A stretch of DNA of 39,927 nt from Ruminococcus sp. (GCA_017481395.1 JAFUPE010000041.1:1-39927), one strand, 5' to 3'. Shown: positions 7,863 to 16,527, numbered from the stretch's first letter. A program made the numbers and translations. The notes: generated from the sequence alone by a model not told the origin.

Positions 7863-9206
7863 ATGAAAAACAAAGACTTAACCGTTGGCAATCCGTCAAG
7901 GGTTTTGCTGGGGTTTTGCTTGCCGCTTTTTGCAAGCGTTGTGTTTCAGCAGCTTTATAATCTTGCTGACAGCTTTGTGGCGGGCAGGTTTTTGGGCGAG
8001 GATATGCTGGCGGCGGTTGGTAACGGCTATGAGGTAACACTTTTGTTTATAGCTTTTGCCTTTGGGCTTAACATAGGCTGTTCGGTGGTAGTGTCTCAGC
8101 TTTTCGGTGCAAAAAAGCTTAATGACCTTAAAACGGCGGTATTTACCACTTTTATTGCCACAGCAGTTATATGCGTAGCTTTAACTATTCTGGGCGAAGT
8201 CTTTTGCAAGCCTATGCTGCTTCTTATAAATACACCCGAAAGCATTCTTTACGACTCGCAGGTGTATCTGTATGTTTATATAGGAAGCCTGCCGTTTGTT
8301 TTCTTTTATAATGTATCCACCGGTATTTTCTCGGCTTTAGGCGACAGCAAAACGCCTTTTCTGTTTCTTGCGGCTTCATCTCTTGCCAACATAGGGCTTG
8401 ACATACTGTTTGTAATGCTGTTTCCTCAGTGGGGGACTGCAACCGTAGCTTGGGCAACGTTTATATGTCAGGGAATAAGCTGTATTTTGGCAGTGGCTTT
8501 TGTACTGAAAAGGCTTAAAACCATAAAGACCGAGGGTAGGGTAAAGGTATTTTCGTGGAGTATGCTCAGACGAATTTCAGTAATTGCCGTACCAAGCATT
8601 TTACAGCAAAGCTTTATTTCTGTTGGCAACATTGTAATTCAGGGTATTATAAACAGCTTCGGCACAAGCGTGGTGGCGGGTTATTCGGCTTCGGTTAAGC
8701 TTAATAACCTTGTAATTACCTCTATGATTACCGTAGGTAATGGTATCTCTAATTACACTGCACAGAACTTAGGTGCAAAGAAGCTCAGCCGAGTTAAAAG
8801 CGGCTTTACTGCAGGACTCAGGATTGTATGGCTTATTGCCGTACCCTTTGCACTTCTTTACTTTTTCTTCGGAGAAAACCTTTCTGCAATATTTATGAAA
8901 GCTCCTACAGAAGAAGCACTTTTAAGTGCAAAAACGTTTTTGCAGATTGTGTCTCCATTTTACGTTATGGTGGCTATGAAGCTTACCGCCGACGGAGTTT
9001 TACGGGGACTCGGAAAAATGGGTTTCTTTATGGCGGCAACCTTTACGGATTTGGTGCTCAGGGTAGGACTATCCTTTGTGCTCAGCCGATTTTTCGCCGA
9101 TACGGGAATATGGATGAGCTGGCCCATAGGTTGGGGTGTAGCAACGGTGATGTCGGTAACTTTTTATATTTTGTCAGTAAAAGGTAAATCAAAAAAGCAA
9201 GAATAA
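7863..9206 (+). CDS. MATE-family multidrug/cation exporter
   Basis: A 447-residue membrane protein, normal length for the family, with about twelve hydrophobic segments in two halves. Typical stretches are PLFASVVFQQLYNLADSFVA near the N-terminus (segment 1), GLNIGCSVVVSQLFGAKK (segment 2 and loop), and the matching second-half region GNGISNYTAQNLGAKK. Family members exchange sodium or protons for organic cations or drugs across the cytoplasmic membrane. It is a single-gene transcript with its own consensus promoter and a terminator right after the stop. It lies divergent to the GntR/ABC operon, but no shared control is visible. The substrate cannot be predicted. Confidence 0.92.
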   Translation: MKNKDLTVGNPSRVLLGFCLPLFASVVFQQLYNLADSFVAGRFLGEDMLAAVGNGYEVTLLFIAFAFGLNIGCSVVVSQLFGAKKLNDLKTAVFTTFIATAVICVALTILGEVFCKPMLLLINTPESILYDSQVYLYVYIGSLPFVFFYNVSTGIFSALGDSKTPFLFLAASSLANIGLDILFVMLFPQWGTATVAWATFICQGISCILAVAFVLKRLKTIKTEGRVKVFSWSMLRRISVIAVPSILQQSFISVGNIVIQGIINSFGTSVVAGYSASVKLNNLVITSMITVGNGISNYTAQNLGAKKLSRVKSGFTAGLRIVWLIAVPFALLYFFFGENLSAIFMKAPTEEALLSAKTFLQIVSPFYVMVAMKLTADGVLRGLGKMGFFMAATFTDLVLRVGLSFVLSRFFADTGIWMSWPIGWGVATVMSVTFYILSVKGKSKKQE

Positions 9207-9214
9207 ATAAAAAC

Positions 9215-9246
9215 ACCGCACCTTGTAACAAAAATCAAGGTGCGGT
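9215..9246. terminator. Bidirectional terminator between MATE and alarmone synthetase genes
   Basis: An 11-bp perfect stem (ACCGCACCTTG with CAAGGTGCGGT) with a 10-nt loop. The A-run before it and the T-rich tail allow use from both strands. It begins 8 bases after the MATE stop codon. Confidence 0.85.
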
Positions 9247-9325
9247 TTGCTCTATACAAAGCCCGTTGTTGATATGGGTTTAATGAATTTTAACATAGGC
9301 GACACGCCTTATTGCGGTGACGGTA

Positions 9326-10003
9326 TCAGTCAATAATTTGTCGCCTAAGCTTGTCCATACGATAGTCAAGCTCTGAGCTTAAATCGGCACATTTTTTCAG
9401 CTCGTCTGCCATTTCCTCTGAAAATTCAAAATCCTTTTTGTATCTGAGCTGATGCTCAAGACTTGCCCATACATCCATAGCAATGGTGCGAAGCTGGATT
9501 TCTACCTTCATAATTCTTTTTTCGTTTGCAAGAAAAATCGGAACGGTTACCAGTAGATGCAGACTGCGATAGCCGTTTAGTTTAGGATGAGCTATGTAAT
9601 CCTTTTTGCGGATGAGGGTGATGTCGTCCTGACTTAAAAGTGCGTTTGCTATCATATAAACGTCGTCGGTAAAAGAGCAGATAACTCTGATTCCTGCAAC
9701 GTCGTTTAAGTATTCCTCTATATTTTCTACGGTTAAGCTAAGGTTGTTTCGCTCAAGCTTTTCGGTAATACTTAAAATGCTTTTAAGCCTTGTTTTGATT
9801 GTGTTAATAGGATTTCTGTCGTGCTGCAGAGAGAATTCCTCGTTAAGCACATTAAGCTTTGTTTGAACCTCCATAATAGCACATTTGTAGTACGCCATAA
9901 GCGAGGTCATGGTAGTAGAATTGTCTTTAACCCATTTTAACGCCTGTGGGTTAACGTATTCGAAAATCTGATTGTCCTTTTTAGATTTCTTTTTATTATC
10001 CAT
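9326..10003 (-). CDS. Small alarmone synthetase (RelA/SpoT-type GTP pyrophosphokinase)
   Basis: A 225-residue protein of the small alarmone synthetase group (RelQ/RelP-like): a synthetase domain without the hydrolase or regulatory domains of long RelA. Recognisable parts are the NPINTIKTRLKSILSITEKL region, the DVAGIRVICSF core, KDYIAHPKLNGYRSLHLLV, and EIQLRTIAMDVWASLEHQL followed by RYK. Such enzymes transfer pyrophosphate from ATP to GTP or GDP to make (p)ppGpp, the stringent-response signal, in the cytoplasm. The ATG at 10003 is chosen because a TTGACA promoter ends just upstream and AAGGAAAGG precedes it by 10 nt; an upstream in-frame ATG at 10060 falls inside the promoter. The charged N-terminus (DNKKKSKKDN) is short. 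Confidence 0.9.
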   Translation of the reverse strand: MDNKKKSKKDNQIFEYVNPQALKWVKDNSTTMTSLMAYYKCAIMEVQTKLNVLNEEFSLQHDRNPINTIKTRLKSILSITEKLERNNLSLTVENIEEYLNDVAGIRVICSFTDDVYMIANALLSQDDITLIRKKDYIAHPKLNGYRSLHLLVTVPIFLANEKRIMKVEIQLRTIAMDVWASLEHQLRYKKDFEFSEEMADELKKCADLSSELDYRMDKLRRQIID

Positions 10004-10031
10004 TTCATATCTGCCTTTCCTTATTGCTTTA

Positions 10032-10060
10032 AGCATAAGCGTTTTGCAGGTTTTTGTCAA
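10032..10060 (-). promoter_or_regulatory. Promoter of the alarmone synthetase gene
   Basis: On the minus strand, TTGACA at 10060-10055, a 17-nt spacer, then TATGCT at 10037-10032. The predicted transcript starts about 20-25 bases before the ATG at 10003, which supports that start. Confidence 0.75.
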
Positions 10061-10105
10061 TTAAGATAATGTAAACTGTTTCTGTAGATTTGGTGAAATT
10101 TTATG

Positions 10106-10134
10106 TTGACAAACCAAAGCTTTTGTTGTAAGAT
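10106..10134 (+). promoter_or_regulatory. Promoter of tRNA-Ala
   Basis: TTGACA at 10106-10111, a 17-nt spacer, then TAAGAT at 10129-10134. The tRNA begins about 80 bases downstream of the expected transcription start. Confidence 0.75.
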
Positions 10135-10221
10135 ATGTAATGTTCCTTGTAAAGAGGTTAAGTGCTGAAAGCTCGGTATGATTACTTCTTAATTATTACT
10201 TATATTTATTACATCAAACAT

Positions 10222-10297
<76 letters not shown>

Positions 10298-10332
10298 AAA
10301 CGACATTCTTCAATCGAAGGGTGTCGTTTTTT
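10298..10332 (+). terminator. tRNA terminator hairpin, copy 1 of a 34-nt direct repeat
   Basis: The hairpin begins immediately after the tRNA CCA end: arms AAACGACATTCTTC and GAAGGGTGTCGTTT (with G-U pairs), loop AATC, then a T run. Bases 10298-10331 recur exactly at 12231-12264. The copies bracket the ATPase/TOPRIM cassette. Confidence 0.88.
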
Positions 10333-10497
10333 ATTTCTTTGATGTTTATATTCTGGTATTTAGTGATTTTGTGATTGTTTTATTTAAATGGAGATTTTAT
10401 ACAAACATATAATTAGGTTTCAGTAAGAAAATTAGTGGTTGCTTTTTAGAAAGATGTATTTTTTATAAATTGGGGGCATAATTTTTTTAGGATACTA

Positions 10498-10526
10498 TTG
10501 ATTTTTTTTTCTTGTTCAGTTAAAAT
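10498..10526 (+). promoter_or_regulatory. Promoter of the ATPase/TOPRIM cassette
   Basis: TTGATT at 10498-10503, a 17-nt spacer rich in T, then TAAAAT at 10521-10526. The expected transcript start (about 10533) leaves room for the ribosome site AGGAGA at 10571 and the ATG at 10583. Bases 10333-10497 are AT-rich with no ORF or further structure seen. Confidence 0.65.
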
Positions 10527-10582
10527 GTATGAAAGGAGATTACTTCGTGAAAGCCGAAGAAATAATAAAGAGGAGAGAAAAA

Positions 10583-11707
10583 ATGGTTGTTTTAGATGTA
10601 AAATTAGATAATTTTTATGCATTTAGAAATTTTCATATGAATCTGACTTATCCCAAAAAAATTGTGGGCTCATATATTAAGGATGAACATTTGCTTGACA
10701 GACCTAACTTCCGATATAAAAAGGTAAATATTTTATTTGGTGCAAATGCTTCGGGCAAAACCACTTTTGGACGTATTTTGATGAAAATTTTTAATTTCAT
10801 CCATAGAAAAAATTATGATCATATCACAGAGGTTATTTGTGAGCGTGATAAAGAGGCGTCGTTCACTTTGGATTTAGCGTCCCAAAATAACGTTTTTTAT
10901 CGTGTAATATGCTCGGTTTCTCCCTGTCGAGAAAATAAATATAGCTCTGAAGATATTAAAGTTGAAGTCCGCAAAGAAAATATAGGAATAAGAGACAGCT
11001 ACGAATCCTGTGTCAGCAGAATAGAAAAAACACCGTTTGTTCCTGCGGATAATTATGTTAATGAGTTAGAAAAAGTAGAAGGACTTACTTGGATGTTTGA
11101 ATATCCAAGAGATAATCAGCGGATTCTATTGCTTCGTAATAAGGATGAAATTTTTAGGTCTGTTCTTGAAAATGTATTGAAATCATTAGACCCTTCTATT
11201 AAAGAAGTAAAGATATCTCAAGATGTCGACAGTGCCTATGTTATTCATCTTCAAAATGAATCGATAATTATTCAAAGTGGGATAGCGTTAGATACAGATA
11301 TGCTGTCCAGCGGTACTAAGTCGGGCATTGAAATTGCAAATATGCTTTCTTTACTAATACAAAAACGTAAGAATTTTTATTATTGTGACGAAAAATTTTC
11401 GTATATTCACAGCGATATCGAGAAAGCCTTACTGTCATTGATGATAGATTTTGTCGGCCCGAATGACCAGTTGTTTTTTACTACTCATAACACCGACATA
11501 TTAGACATGAATCTGCCAAAGCATACTTTTACTTTTTTGCGTAAAGATGTTAATAATAAACAGCTTCCCATTACATGTGTAGAAGCCTCGTCATTGCTTA
11601 AGCGTAGCACAGACTCATTAAGGAATGCTGTAGAGAACGATTTGTTTTCTACTGCACCTGCTGTAGAGTTGATTTACTCCATTGCAGATATGCGTGATGA
11701 GGAGTGA
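10583..11707 (+). CDS. ABC/OLD-type AAA family ATPase, defence-like
   Basis: A 374-residue cytoplasmic ATPase of the AAA_15/AAA_21 (OLD/SMC-like) type. It begins with the usual LDVKLDNFYAFRNF strand, then Walker A GANASGKT (about residues 53-60). An ABC-like signature LSSGTKSGIE follows at about 241-250, a Walker B-like FYYCDE at about 265-270, and an H-loop TTHNTDIL at about 300-307. Such ATPases act as sensors in two-gene defence systems, paired with TOPRIM or other nucleases. The ATG at 10583 has AGGAGA 6 nt upstream; a GTG at 10547 (AGGAG 8 nt upstream) is the main alternative, and an ATG at 10529 lies too close to the promoter. It overlaps or abuts the TOPRIM-like gene and is AT-rich compared with its neighbours. 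The exact system type was not recognised. Confidence 0.78.
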   Translation: MVVLDVKLDNFYAFRNFHMNLTYPKKIVGSYIKDEHLLDRPNFRYKKVNILFGANASGKTTFGRILMKIFNFIHRKNYDHITEVICERDKEASFTLDLASQNNVFYRVICSVSPCRENKYSSEDIKVEVRKENIGIRDSYESCVSRIEKTPFVPADNYVNELEKVEGLTWMFEYPRDNQRILLLRNKDEIFRSVLENVLKSLDPSIKEVKISQDVDSAYVIHLQNESIIIQSGIALDTDMLSSGTKSGIEIANMLSLLIQKRKNFYYCDEKFSYIHSDIEKALLSLMIDFVGPNDQLFFTTHNTDILDMNLPKHTFTFLRKDVNNKQLPITCVEASSLLKRSTDSLRNAVENDLFSTAPAVELIYSIADMRDEE

Positions 11708-11712
11708 TTAAT

Positions 11713-12222
11713 ATGAAGAATACTAATATTCAGTATTACGTTGAAGGTGAAGACGAGAAAAAACTTGTGAATACACTAAAAAACGAATTGGGTGTTATTT
11801 TATCAGGTAAAGTTCAAAAATTAAATGTTATAGAAAACAGAATTACTAATAATATTTTAAGAACACTAAAGAATGGTACGGTTGTTGTACTGATTTTTGA
11901 CACAGACACCAATAATGTGGATATTCTGAACAGTAATATTAAAAAGCTTAATTCTTGCCCTTTTATATCAAAGGTTATTACTATTCCGCAGGTTCCCAAT
12001 TTAGAAAAAGAATTGATTCGCAGTTGCAATATTAAAAAGATAACAGAGCTGTTAAACAGCCGTTCTAAAAAAGATTATAAAAGCGACCTTATACATGTTA
12101 CAAATCTGGATTGTAAGCTTAAAGAGCATGAGTTTAATATAAAGCTGTTCTGGAGTCAACAGCCTGAGGCACCGTATCAAAACATAGCTAACGATTCGGA
12201 AAAAATTAAAATATATAATTAA
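11713..12222 (+). CDS. Small TOPRIM-like protein, partner of the ATPase
   Basis: A 169-residue protein with a compact TOPRIM-like pattern: YYVEGEDEKKL near the N-terminus (Glu11) and a second acidic strand VVVLIFDTDTNN (Asp63, Asp65). This resembles the E and DxD metal-binding positions of OLD, RloB or AriB-type proteins. The C-terminal half has SKVITIPQVPNLEKELIRSC and the distinctive end FWSQQPEAPYQNI. OLD/PARIS-like partners are usually larger, so this may be a minimal effector. The ATG at 11713 lies 5 nt after the ATPase stop, with GAGGAG 8 nt upstream; a GTG at 11704 would overlap it by 4 nt. Nuclease activity is an inference from the fold pattern. Confidence 0.65.
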   Translation: MKNTNIQYYVEGEDEKKLVNTLKNELGVILSGKVQKLNVIENRITNNILRTLKNGTVVVLIFDTDTNNVDILNSNIKKLNSCPFISKVITIPQVPNLEKELIRSCNIKKITELLNSRSKKDYKSDLIHVTNLDCKLKEHEFNIKLFWSQQPEAPYQNIANDSEKIKIYN

Positions 12223-12230
12223 TAGGCATT

Positions 12231-12264
12231 AAACGACATTCTTCAATCGAAGGGTGTCGTTTTT
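12231..12264 (+). terminator. Terminator hairpin, copy 2 of the 34-nt direct repeat
   Basis: Identical over 34 nt to 10298-10331, starting 8 nt after the TOPRIM-like gene's stop and followed by CTTTTT. It serves as terminator for the cassette. It is either the original tRNA terminator displaced by insertion or the copy brought in with the element. Confidence 0.88.
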
Positions 12265-12334
12265 CTTTTTGCTAAAGGTTTGCTAAAAGTATCGAAATAT
12301 ATAAAAATATTAGTGATAGTGTCAGCGGTTTGTA

Positions 12335-12363
12335 TTGACTGTTAAAATTCTATTTGATATAAT
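12335..12363 (+). promoter_or_regulatory. Promoter of the surface thioredoxin/lipoprotein operon
   Basis: TTGACT at 12335-12340, a 17-nt spacer, then TATAAT at 12358-12363. It precedes the AGGAGG ribosome site at 12415 and excludes any upstream start codon for the next gene. Confidence 0.85.
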
Positions 12364-12424
12364 TATTCTGTACCATTATATGTTAAAGTATATGTACATC
12401 AATTTCGCTTTTTCAGGAGGACTT

Positions 12425-15262
12425 ATGGAAAAGATTAAAAACTTACTCAGGAAAATAAAGGAACTTGTTTTACGCAAAAAAGTTCTCTTTATTATAATTG
12501 CGGCAGTGTTGATTGTTGCAATTATCGGCACAACACTGTTTTTTGCATTACCCGGTGTGTTTTCCAAGCCCGGCGAAGGTGACAATGATGACACAGGTTC
12601 ATCAGGCGGCAGCACTGCGTACAGTGTGAGCGTTAAAACCGAAGGCGACAGGGCCTTGGCTGAAATCGACGTATACGTATATGCCGACTCAAATCTTGAA
12701 GATTTGATGGATTACAAGAAAACCAAAGAAGACGGCACAGCTTCCTTTATCCTTAAGAAGAGCAGTGACTATGCAATTGTTCTTTCCGGTGCACCTAAGG
12801 GCTACGCCGTTGACGAAAGCTATAAGTTCGACGGTGAAAGCGCTGAAATTGTTCTTAAGTCTTCCATTATTACAGACGAAGACTTGTCGACCGCTACACT
12901 TGGCATTGGTGACGTAATGTATGACTTTTCGGTTACTACCTCAAAGGGGGACAAGTTTACCCTTTCTGAGGTATTAAAGGAAAAGAAGCTGGTAGTTCTT
13001 AACTTCTGGTACACAACCTGTACTTGGTGTCTTGAAGAGTTTCCTGTTATGAACGAGGTTTATAAGGATTACAGCGATGACGTTGCAATAATCGCCCTTG
13101 ACCCCATGGACGATGCAAAGGCGGTTGAGGCTTTTGCCAACCAGTACGGCTACGAATTCCCCATGGCATCTTGCCCCAGTTCGTGGTCAAATACCTTTGG
13201 CATTACAGGCTATCCTACCTCTGTGTTTATTGACCGCTATGGCGTAATCAGCGTTGTAGAGGCAGGTGCTATTACAAGCAAGCGTCCCTTTGTGAGTGCT
13301 TTTGAGCATTTTACTGCTGATGATTACAAACAGGTTATCTGCGAAAATGGTATCGGCGACCTTGTTACTCAGATTAAGCCTACTTATACAATGGATACAT
13401 CTGAGGCTATCAGTGCTTTAATCAACAAAGGCAACGTAAACGTTACCTACCGCCCTGAAACCGAGGATGAAAACGCCGAGTATATCTGGCCCTTTATTGC
13501 AGGCGAAAAGCTTGGTGAGGATTGTGTTTATGCATCTAACGTAGGTATTGATGATTCCTATGCTATTATGTATGCCGACGTTACCTTGAAAAAGGGCGAG
13601 GCACTTGGTTTTGATTATCTGATTTCCTCCGAAAGACTTAACGACGTTATGTATGTAATCGTTGACGACGAGGACGTGTTCCAGATTTCGGGTGTTTCCG
13701 AGAAGGAAGAGTGGCAGAGCTGCTACCCCTGTGTTGCAGAAGAAGACGGTACCTACGAGGTTGCCTTCTGCTTCCTTAAAGACAGCGACACCGCCGAAGG
13801 CGATGACACAGTTTACATCGACAACGTTCGTGTTGTTGACAAATCCGAAATTGATGTTGCTACATATCTGCCCCGTGAGGCAGCTACTACCAAAGACGGC
13901 GAAACCTTTAAATATGTAGACTTGGTTTATAACGAAAACGACAGCTACTATCACGTAGGCTCTGCCGATGGTCCTTTGCTTTTAGCAAACCTTATTAACT
14001 ACACTCAGTTCAATGAGGAACAAACCCTTCACGACATTGTATATAACGGCGATGCCGATAAGGATGGCGTAAGACTTTACGATAAGGTAGAGGAAGGCGG
14101 ACTTGGAATGGTTACCTACTTCTCTTATGCTTCTAACTCAAGCCTCAGCGGTGTTTGTACAGTAACCAAGGAGCTTGCCGAAATGCTTAAGCAGGTTGCC
14201 GAGGTTGCAGGTTTTGAGGATGATGAAAATGAGTGGCTTAAGATTTGTAAGTATTATCAGGCTTACGGCCCCGACACTACTCAGCTTGAGGACCCCATCA
14301 AAGGTCTTGCAGGCTTCAATGCTTTTGAAACAGTAGTAGGTACAAACGTTGAGTCTAACAGTTTCTATTACGACAGACCCATTATCCCCAGAGGCTTGTT
14401 CTCTAAATTCGTACCCACTCAGTCAGGTGTATACCGCATAACTTCCAAGAGCGACTACGAAGACGGTATCGAGGCATGGATTTTTGACAAGGATTGTCAG
14501 CTTATTTACACCTATGCCCACGACGAGAGAATGTATGACGATACCAAGAACTGCTCTATCGTGTATTATATGGAAGCAGGCGAGACCTATTACATTAATA
14601 TGGCATTCTGGGATATATACGCCACAGGTACCATTAATTACGACGTAGAGTATGTTGCTCCTTCATTAGAGCTTTTCCGTTTGGCTTCTCCCGGATTCTT
14701 TACTTATGATACTGACGCTACAGGCAGTGCAATGTATGACGTTATCGACGGCGGTATTACTCCTGTGCTTAAGGATGACGGCTATTACTATGAAGCCGAG
14801 GGCGGCAGTTTGATTTACGCCGACTTCGAGGGTATTACAAATATCTTTGGCAATACAATTGTAAATATGATAGATATGGGTAGCTTCGACTTTAGTAAGT
14901 CCGAAAGCGACCACGAGATTCTTGCTTACTTAAAGAACAACGACAATGACGTGGACAAAACCACCGAATACCTTGAAGAGCTTTGGGGCGAGGATTTTGA
15001 CAGATACGCCGAGGAATATCAGATTGACGATATTTTCGAGGGTAAGTTCCATGGCACAGGCGAGGATTACACCGAGCAGATGCGTAAATACCTTGATAAG
15101 ATTGACCATTCCTCCAATACAGAACGCAACGGCTGTGTTCCTGTAGACGAGGGACTGGTTGAAATCTTAGAGCTTCTTATGAATAAGTACACCTTCGAAG
15201 ATGTAGATAATTCTTGGCTCAAGGTATGCTACTACTACGACTACCTCGGAGCTGAGGCTTGA
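12425..15262 (+). CDS. Membrane-anchored TlpA-type thioredoxin fused to large surface modules
   Basis: A 945-residue protein. A basic cytoplasmic N-terminus and one membrane segment (about residues 20-42) leave the rest outside. A prealbumin-like domain follows (about 62-145), then a TlpA/AhpC-type thioredoxin domain with FWYTTCTWCLEEFP (Cys199, Cys202) and the cis-Pro region GITGYPTSVFIDRYG. After that come two beta-rich units and two copies of a module seen in other proteins of this cluster: YYHVGSADGPLLLANL near 506 through WLKICKYYQ, and GYYYEAEGGSLIYAD near 784 to WLKVCYYYD at the C-terminus. The likely role is extracellular disulfide reduction or exchange; the added modules probably bind partners. 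The ATG at 12425 has AGGAGG 4 nt upstream and lies after the promoter. It is the first gene of a five-gene operon. Confidence 0.8.
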   Translation: MEKIKNLLRKIKELVLRKKVLFIIIAAVLIVAIIGTTLFFALPGVFSKPGEGDNDDTGSSGGSTAYSVSVKTEGDRALAEIDVYVYADSNLEDLMDYKKTKEDGTASFILKKSSDYAIVLSGAPKGYAVDESYKFDGESAEIVLKSSIITDEDLSTATLGIGDVMYDFSVTTSKGDKFTLSEVLKEKKLVVLNFWYTTCTWCLEEFPVMNEVYKDYSDDVAIIALDPMDDAKAVEAFANQYGYEFPMASCPSSWSNTFGITGYPTSVFIDRYGVISVVEAGAITSKRPFVSAFEHFTADDYKQVICENGIGDLVTQIKPTYTMDTSEAISALINKGNVNVTYRPETEDENAEYIWPFIAGEKLGEDCVYASNVGIDDSYAIMYADVTLKKGEALGFDYLISSERLNDVMYVIVDDEDVFQISGVSEKEEWQSCYPCVAEEDGTYEVAFCFLKDSDTAEGDDTVYIDNVRVVDKSEIDVATYLPREAATTKDGETFKYVDLVYNENDSYYHVGSADGPLLLANLINYTQFNEEQTLHDIVYNGDADKDGVRLYDKVEEGGLGMVTYFSYASNSSLSGVCTVTKELAEMLKQVAEVAGFEDDENEWLKICKYYQAYGPDTTQLEDPIKGLAGFNAFETVVGTNVESNSFYYDRPIIPRGLFSKFVPTQSGVYRITSKSDYEDGIEAWIFDKDCQLIYTYAHDERMYDDTKNCSIVYYMEAGETYYINMAFWDIYATGTINYDVEYVAPSLELFRLASPGFFTYDTDATGSAMYDVIDGGITPVLKDDGYYYEAEGGSLIYADFEGITNIFGNTIVNMIDMGSFDFSKSESDHEILAYLKNNDNDVDKTTEYLEELWGEDFDRYAEEYQIDDIFEGKFHGTGEDYTEQMRKYLDKIDHSSNTERNGCVPVDEGLVEILELLMNKYTFEDVDNSWLKVCYYYDYLGAEA

Positions 15263-15285
15263 TTATTAAGAAGGAACGGTAGATT

Positions 15286-16527
15286 ATGAAAAATTTTAAA
15301 AAAGTTATTTCCGTTTTGCTTTTGGCTGTTCTTACCTTGTCGGCTGTTTCTCTGACCGCTTGCGGTTCGGGAGAAACAACCTACAAGGTTACCGTTAAGG
15401 ATGCAGTCGGTACTCCTTATACATCCGGCGTAATCGTTAGATTTATGAAGGGCGGCGAGCAAGCTGCAATGCAGACTGTTGACGAAAACGGCGTTGCTTC
15501 AAAAACACTGGCAAGCGGCAAGTATGATATTGAGCTTAAGTTTGCCGATGACGGCACCGATTGCTATTATGATGAAAACCTTCAGGTTACAGCAAGCGAC
15601 AACGAAATCGACGTTATCTTGGCTCAGAAGCTCAGCTCAGAGCCCGAGGTGCTTTTTGCAAGCGGCGAAGAGTTTGATGCCTATGCTATCGACGCTGGCT
15701 GTACTTATGTAAGCCTAAACCCCGATAAGCGTAACTACTTTTTGTTTGTTCCTGCAGAAGCCGGTAATTACGAGGTTTCGGTAGCAGAAAATAACGATAC
15801 ACAAATCGGCTATTACGGCTCAACCCATTTTGTGCAGGAAAATTCAGCCGCCGAGGTTGTTGACAACAAGTTCACTCTTTCTGTTACCAATGATATGATT
15901 GGTACAGGTCAGGGAGGAACTTCGGTAATGGTTATAGGCGTTGACAACCATTCCAAGGATAAGGACGGTTGTATACTCGTCGTTAACCGCACAGGCGACC
16001 CCGAGAAAACCCTTGCAGATGAGCCTTGGACAATTTACGAGAAAACTGCTGAGCTCAGCCCCTACACCTTGCCTCAGGGTGCAACTATCAAGGAGTTTGA
16101 CTTAACAGCTTCTACTTCTAAGTACAATCTTGTTTATAGCGAAGCAGACGGCTTCTATCATCTTGATTCAAAAGACGGTGCTTTGGTACTTGTTCGACTT
16201 GGCAAGGATTGCCAGTACATTAACTGCTTTAAGTCCATGCTTGACCGTTCGGGCGTAGTAAAGTATTTCTTTGACGATAACGGCGAATTCGTTAAGAAGG
16301 AAAGCTACTCTGAATGTCTTTTAGAGTATATTGATTGTGCTGATGAAAAAGAGGGTGTTTACCCCTTAACCGAAGACCTTAAGTACATAATTCAGCAACG
16401 CGGCGAATATGCCCAGTGGTGGGATTTTGAAAGCAGTAACTTCCGCTTTCAGGATGCCGACGGCAATAATATGCCCGAGATTAATACCGAGATAGCATGG
16501 CTTTTGATGTCTTGCTACATTGAGTGA
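15286..16527 (+). CDS. Lipoprotein with prealbumin-like and shared C-terminal modules
   Basis: A 413-residue lipoprotein (basic start, hydrophobic core, lipobox SLTAC). A prealbumin/CarboxypepD_reg-like domain (YKVTVKDAVGTPYTSGVIV onward, about 32-112) is followed by a beta-sandwich resembling pre-peptidase C-terminal domains (NYFLFVPAEAGNYEVSV). The shared C-terminal module (about 270-413) has GFYHLDSKDGALVLVRLG, LLEYIDCADEKEGVYPLTED and a final WLLMSCYIE. About nine cysteines occur in the mature part, unusual for a Gram-positive surface protein and consistent with a thiol-redox context. It lies 23 nt after the thioredoxin fusion gene and 5 nt before the next thioredoxin gene. The molecular function is unknown; an adhesin or binding role is inferred. 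Confidence 0.72.
   Translation: MKNFKKVISVLLLAVLTLSAVSLTACGSGETTYKVTVKDAVGTPYTSGVIVRFMKGGEQAAMQTVDENGVASKTLASGKYDIELKFADDGTDCYYDENLQVTASDNEIDVILAQKLSSEPEVLFASGEEFDAYAIDAGCTYVSLNPDKRNYFLFVPAEAGNYEVSVAENNDTQIGYYGSTHFVQENSAAEVVDNKFTLSVTNDMIGTGQGGTSVMVIGVDNHSKDKDGCILVVNRTGDPEKTLADEPWTIYEKTAELSPYTLPQGATIKEFDLTASTSKYNLVYSEADGFYHLDSKDGALVLVRLGKDCQYINCFKSMLDRSGVVKYFFDDNGEFVKKESYSECLLEYIDCADEKEGVYPLTEDLKYIIQQRGEYAQWWDFESSNFRFQDADGNNMPEINTEIAWLLMSCYIE

Larger units (their letters stand above)
10298..12264 (+). mobile_element. Putative integrated two-gene cassette bounded by direct repeats
   Basis: A region of about 1.93 kb per repeat period begins right at the 3' end of tRNA-Ala. It is bounded by two perfect 34-nt copies of the tRNA terminator (10298-10331, 12231-12264). 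Its inner DNA is visibly more AT-rich than the flanking genes. It holds its own promoter and two overlapping genes (ABC/OLD-type ATPase and TOPRIM-like protein), and no integrase or transposase. tRNA 3' ends are classical integration sites, and target duplications of this length are usual for site-specific integration. The tRNA body itself is not duplicated, so the exact mechanism is open: integrase acting in trans, or recombination between terminators. Confidence 0.6.

Noticed and set aside
10333..10582. A remnant integrase or toxin gene in the left end of the cassette
   Set aside because: Only AT-rich sequence and the cassette promoter were seen; no frame of useful length or recognisable motif.
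12335..12424. An upstream start for the 945-residue thioredoxin fusion
   Set aside because: The candidate codon is the -35 region of a near-consensus promoter; the ATG at 12425 has AGGAGG 4 nt upstream.
13418..13954. A 178-residue minus-strand reading frame
   Set aside because: It is fully inside the thioredoxin fusion gene with no start signals; its composition is that of an antisense shadow.
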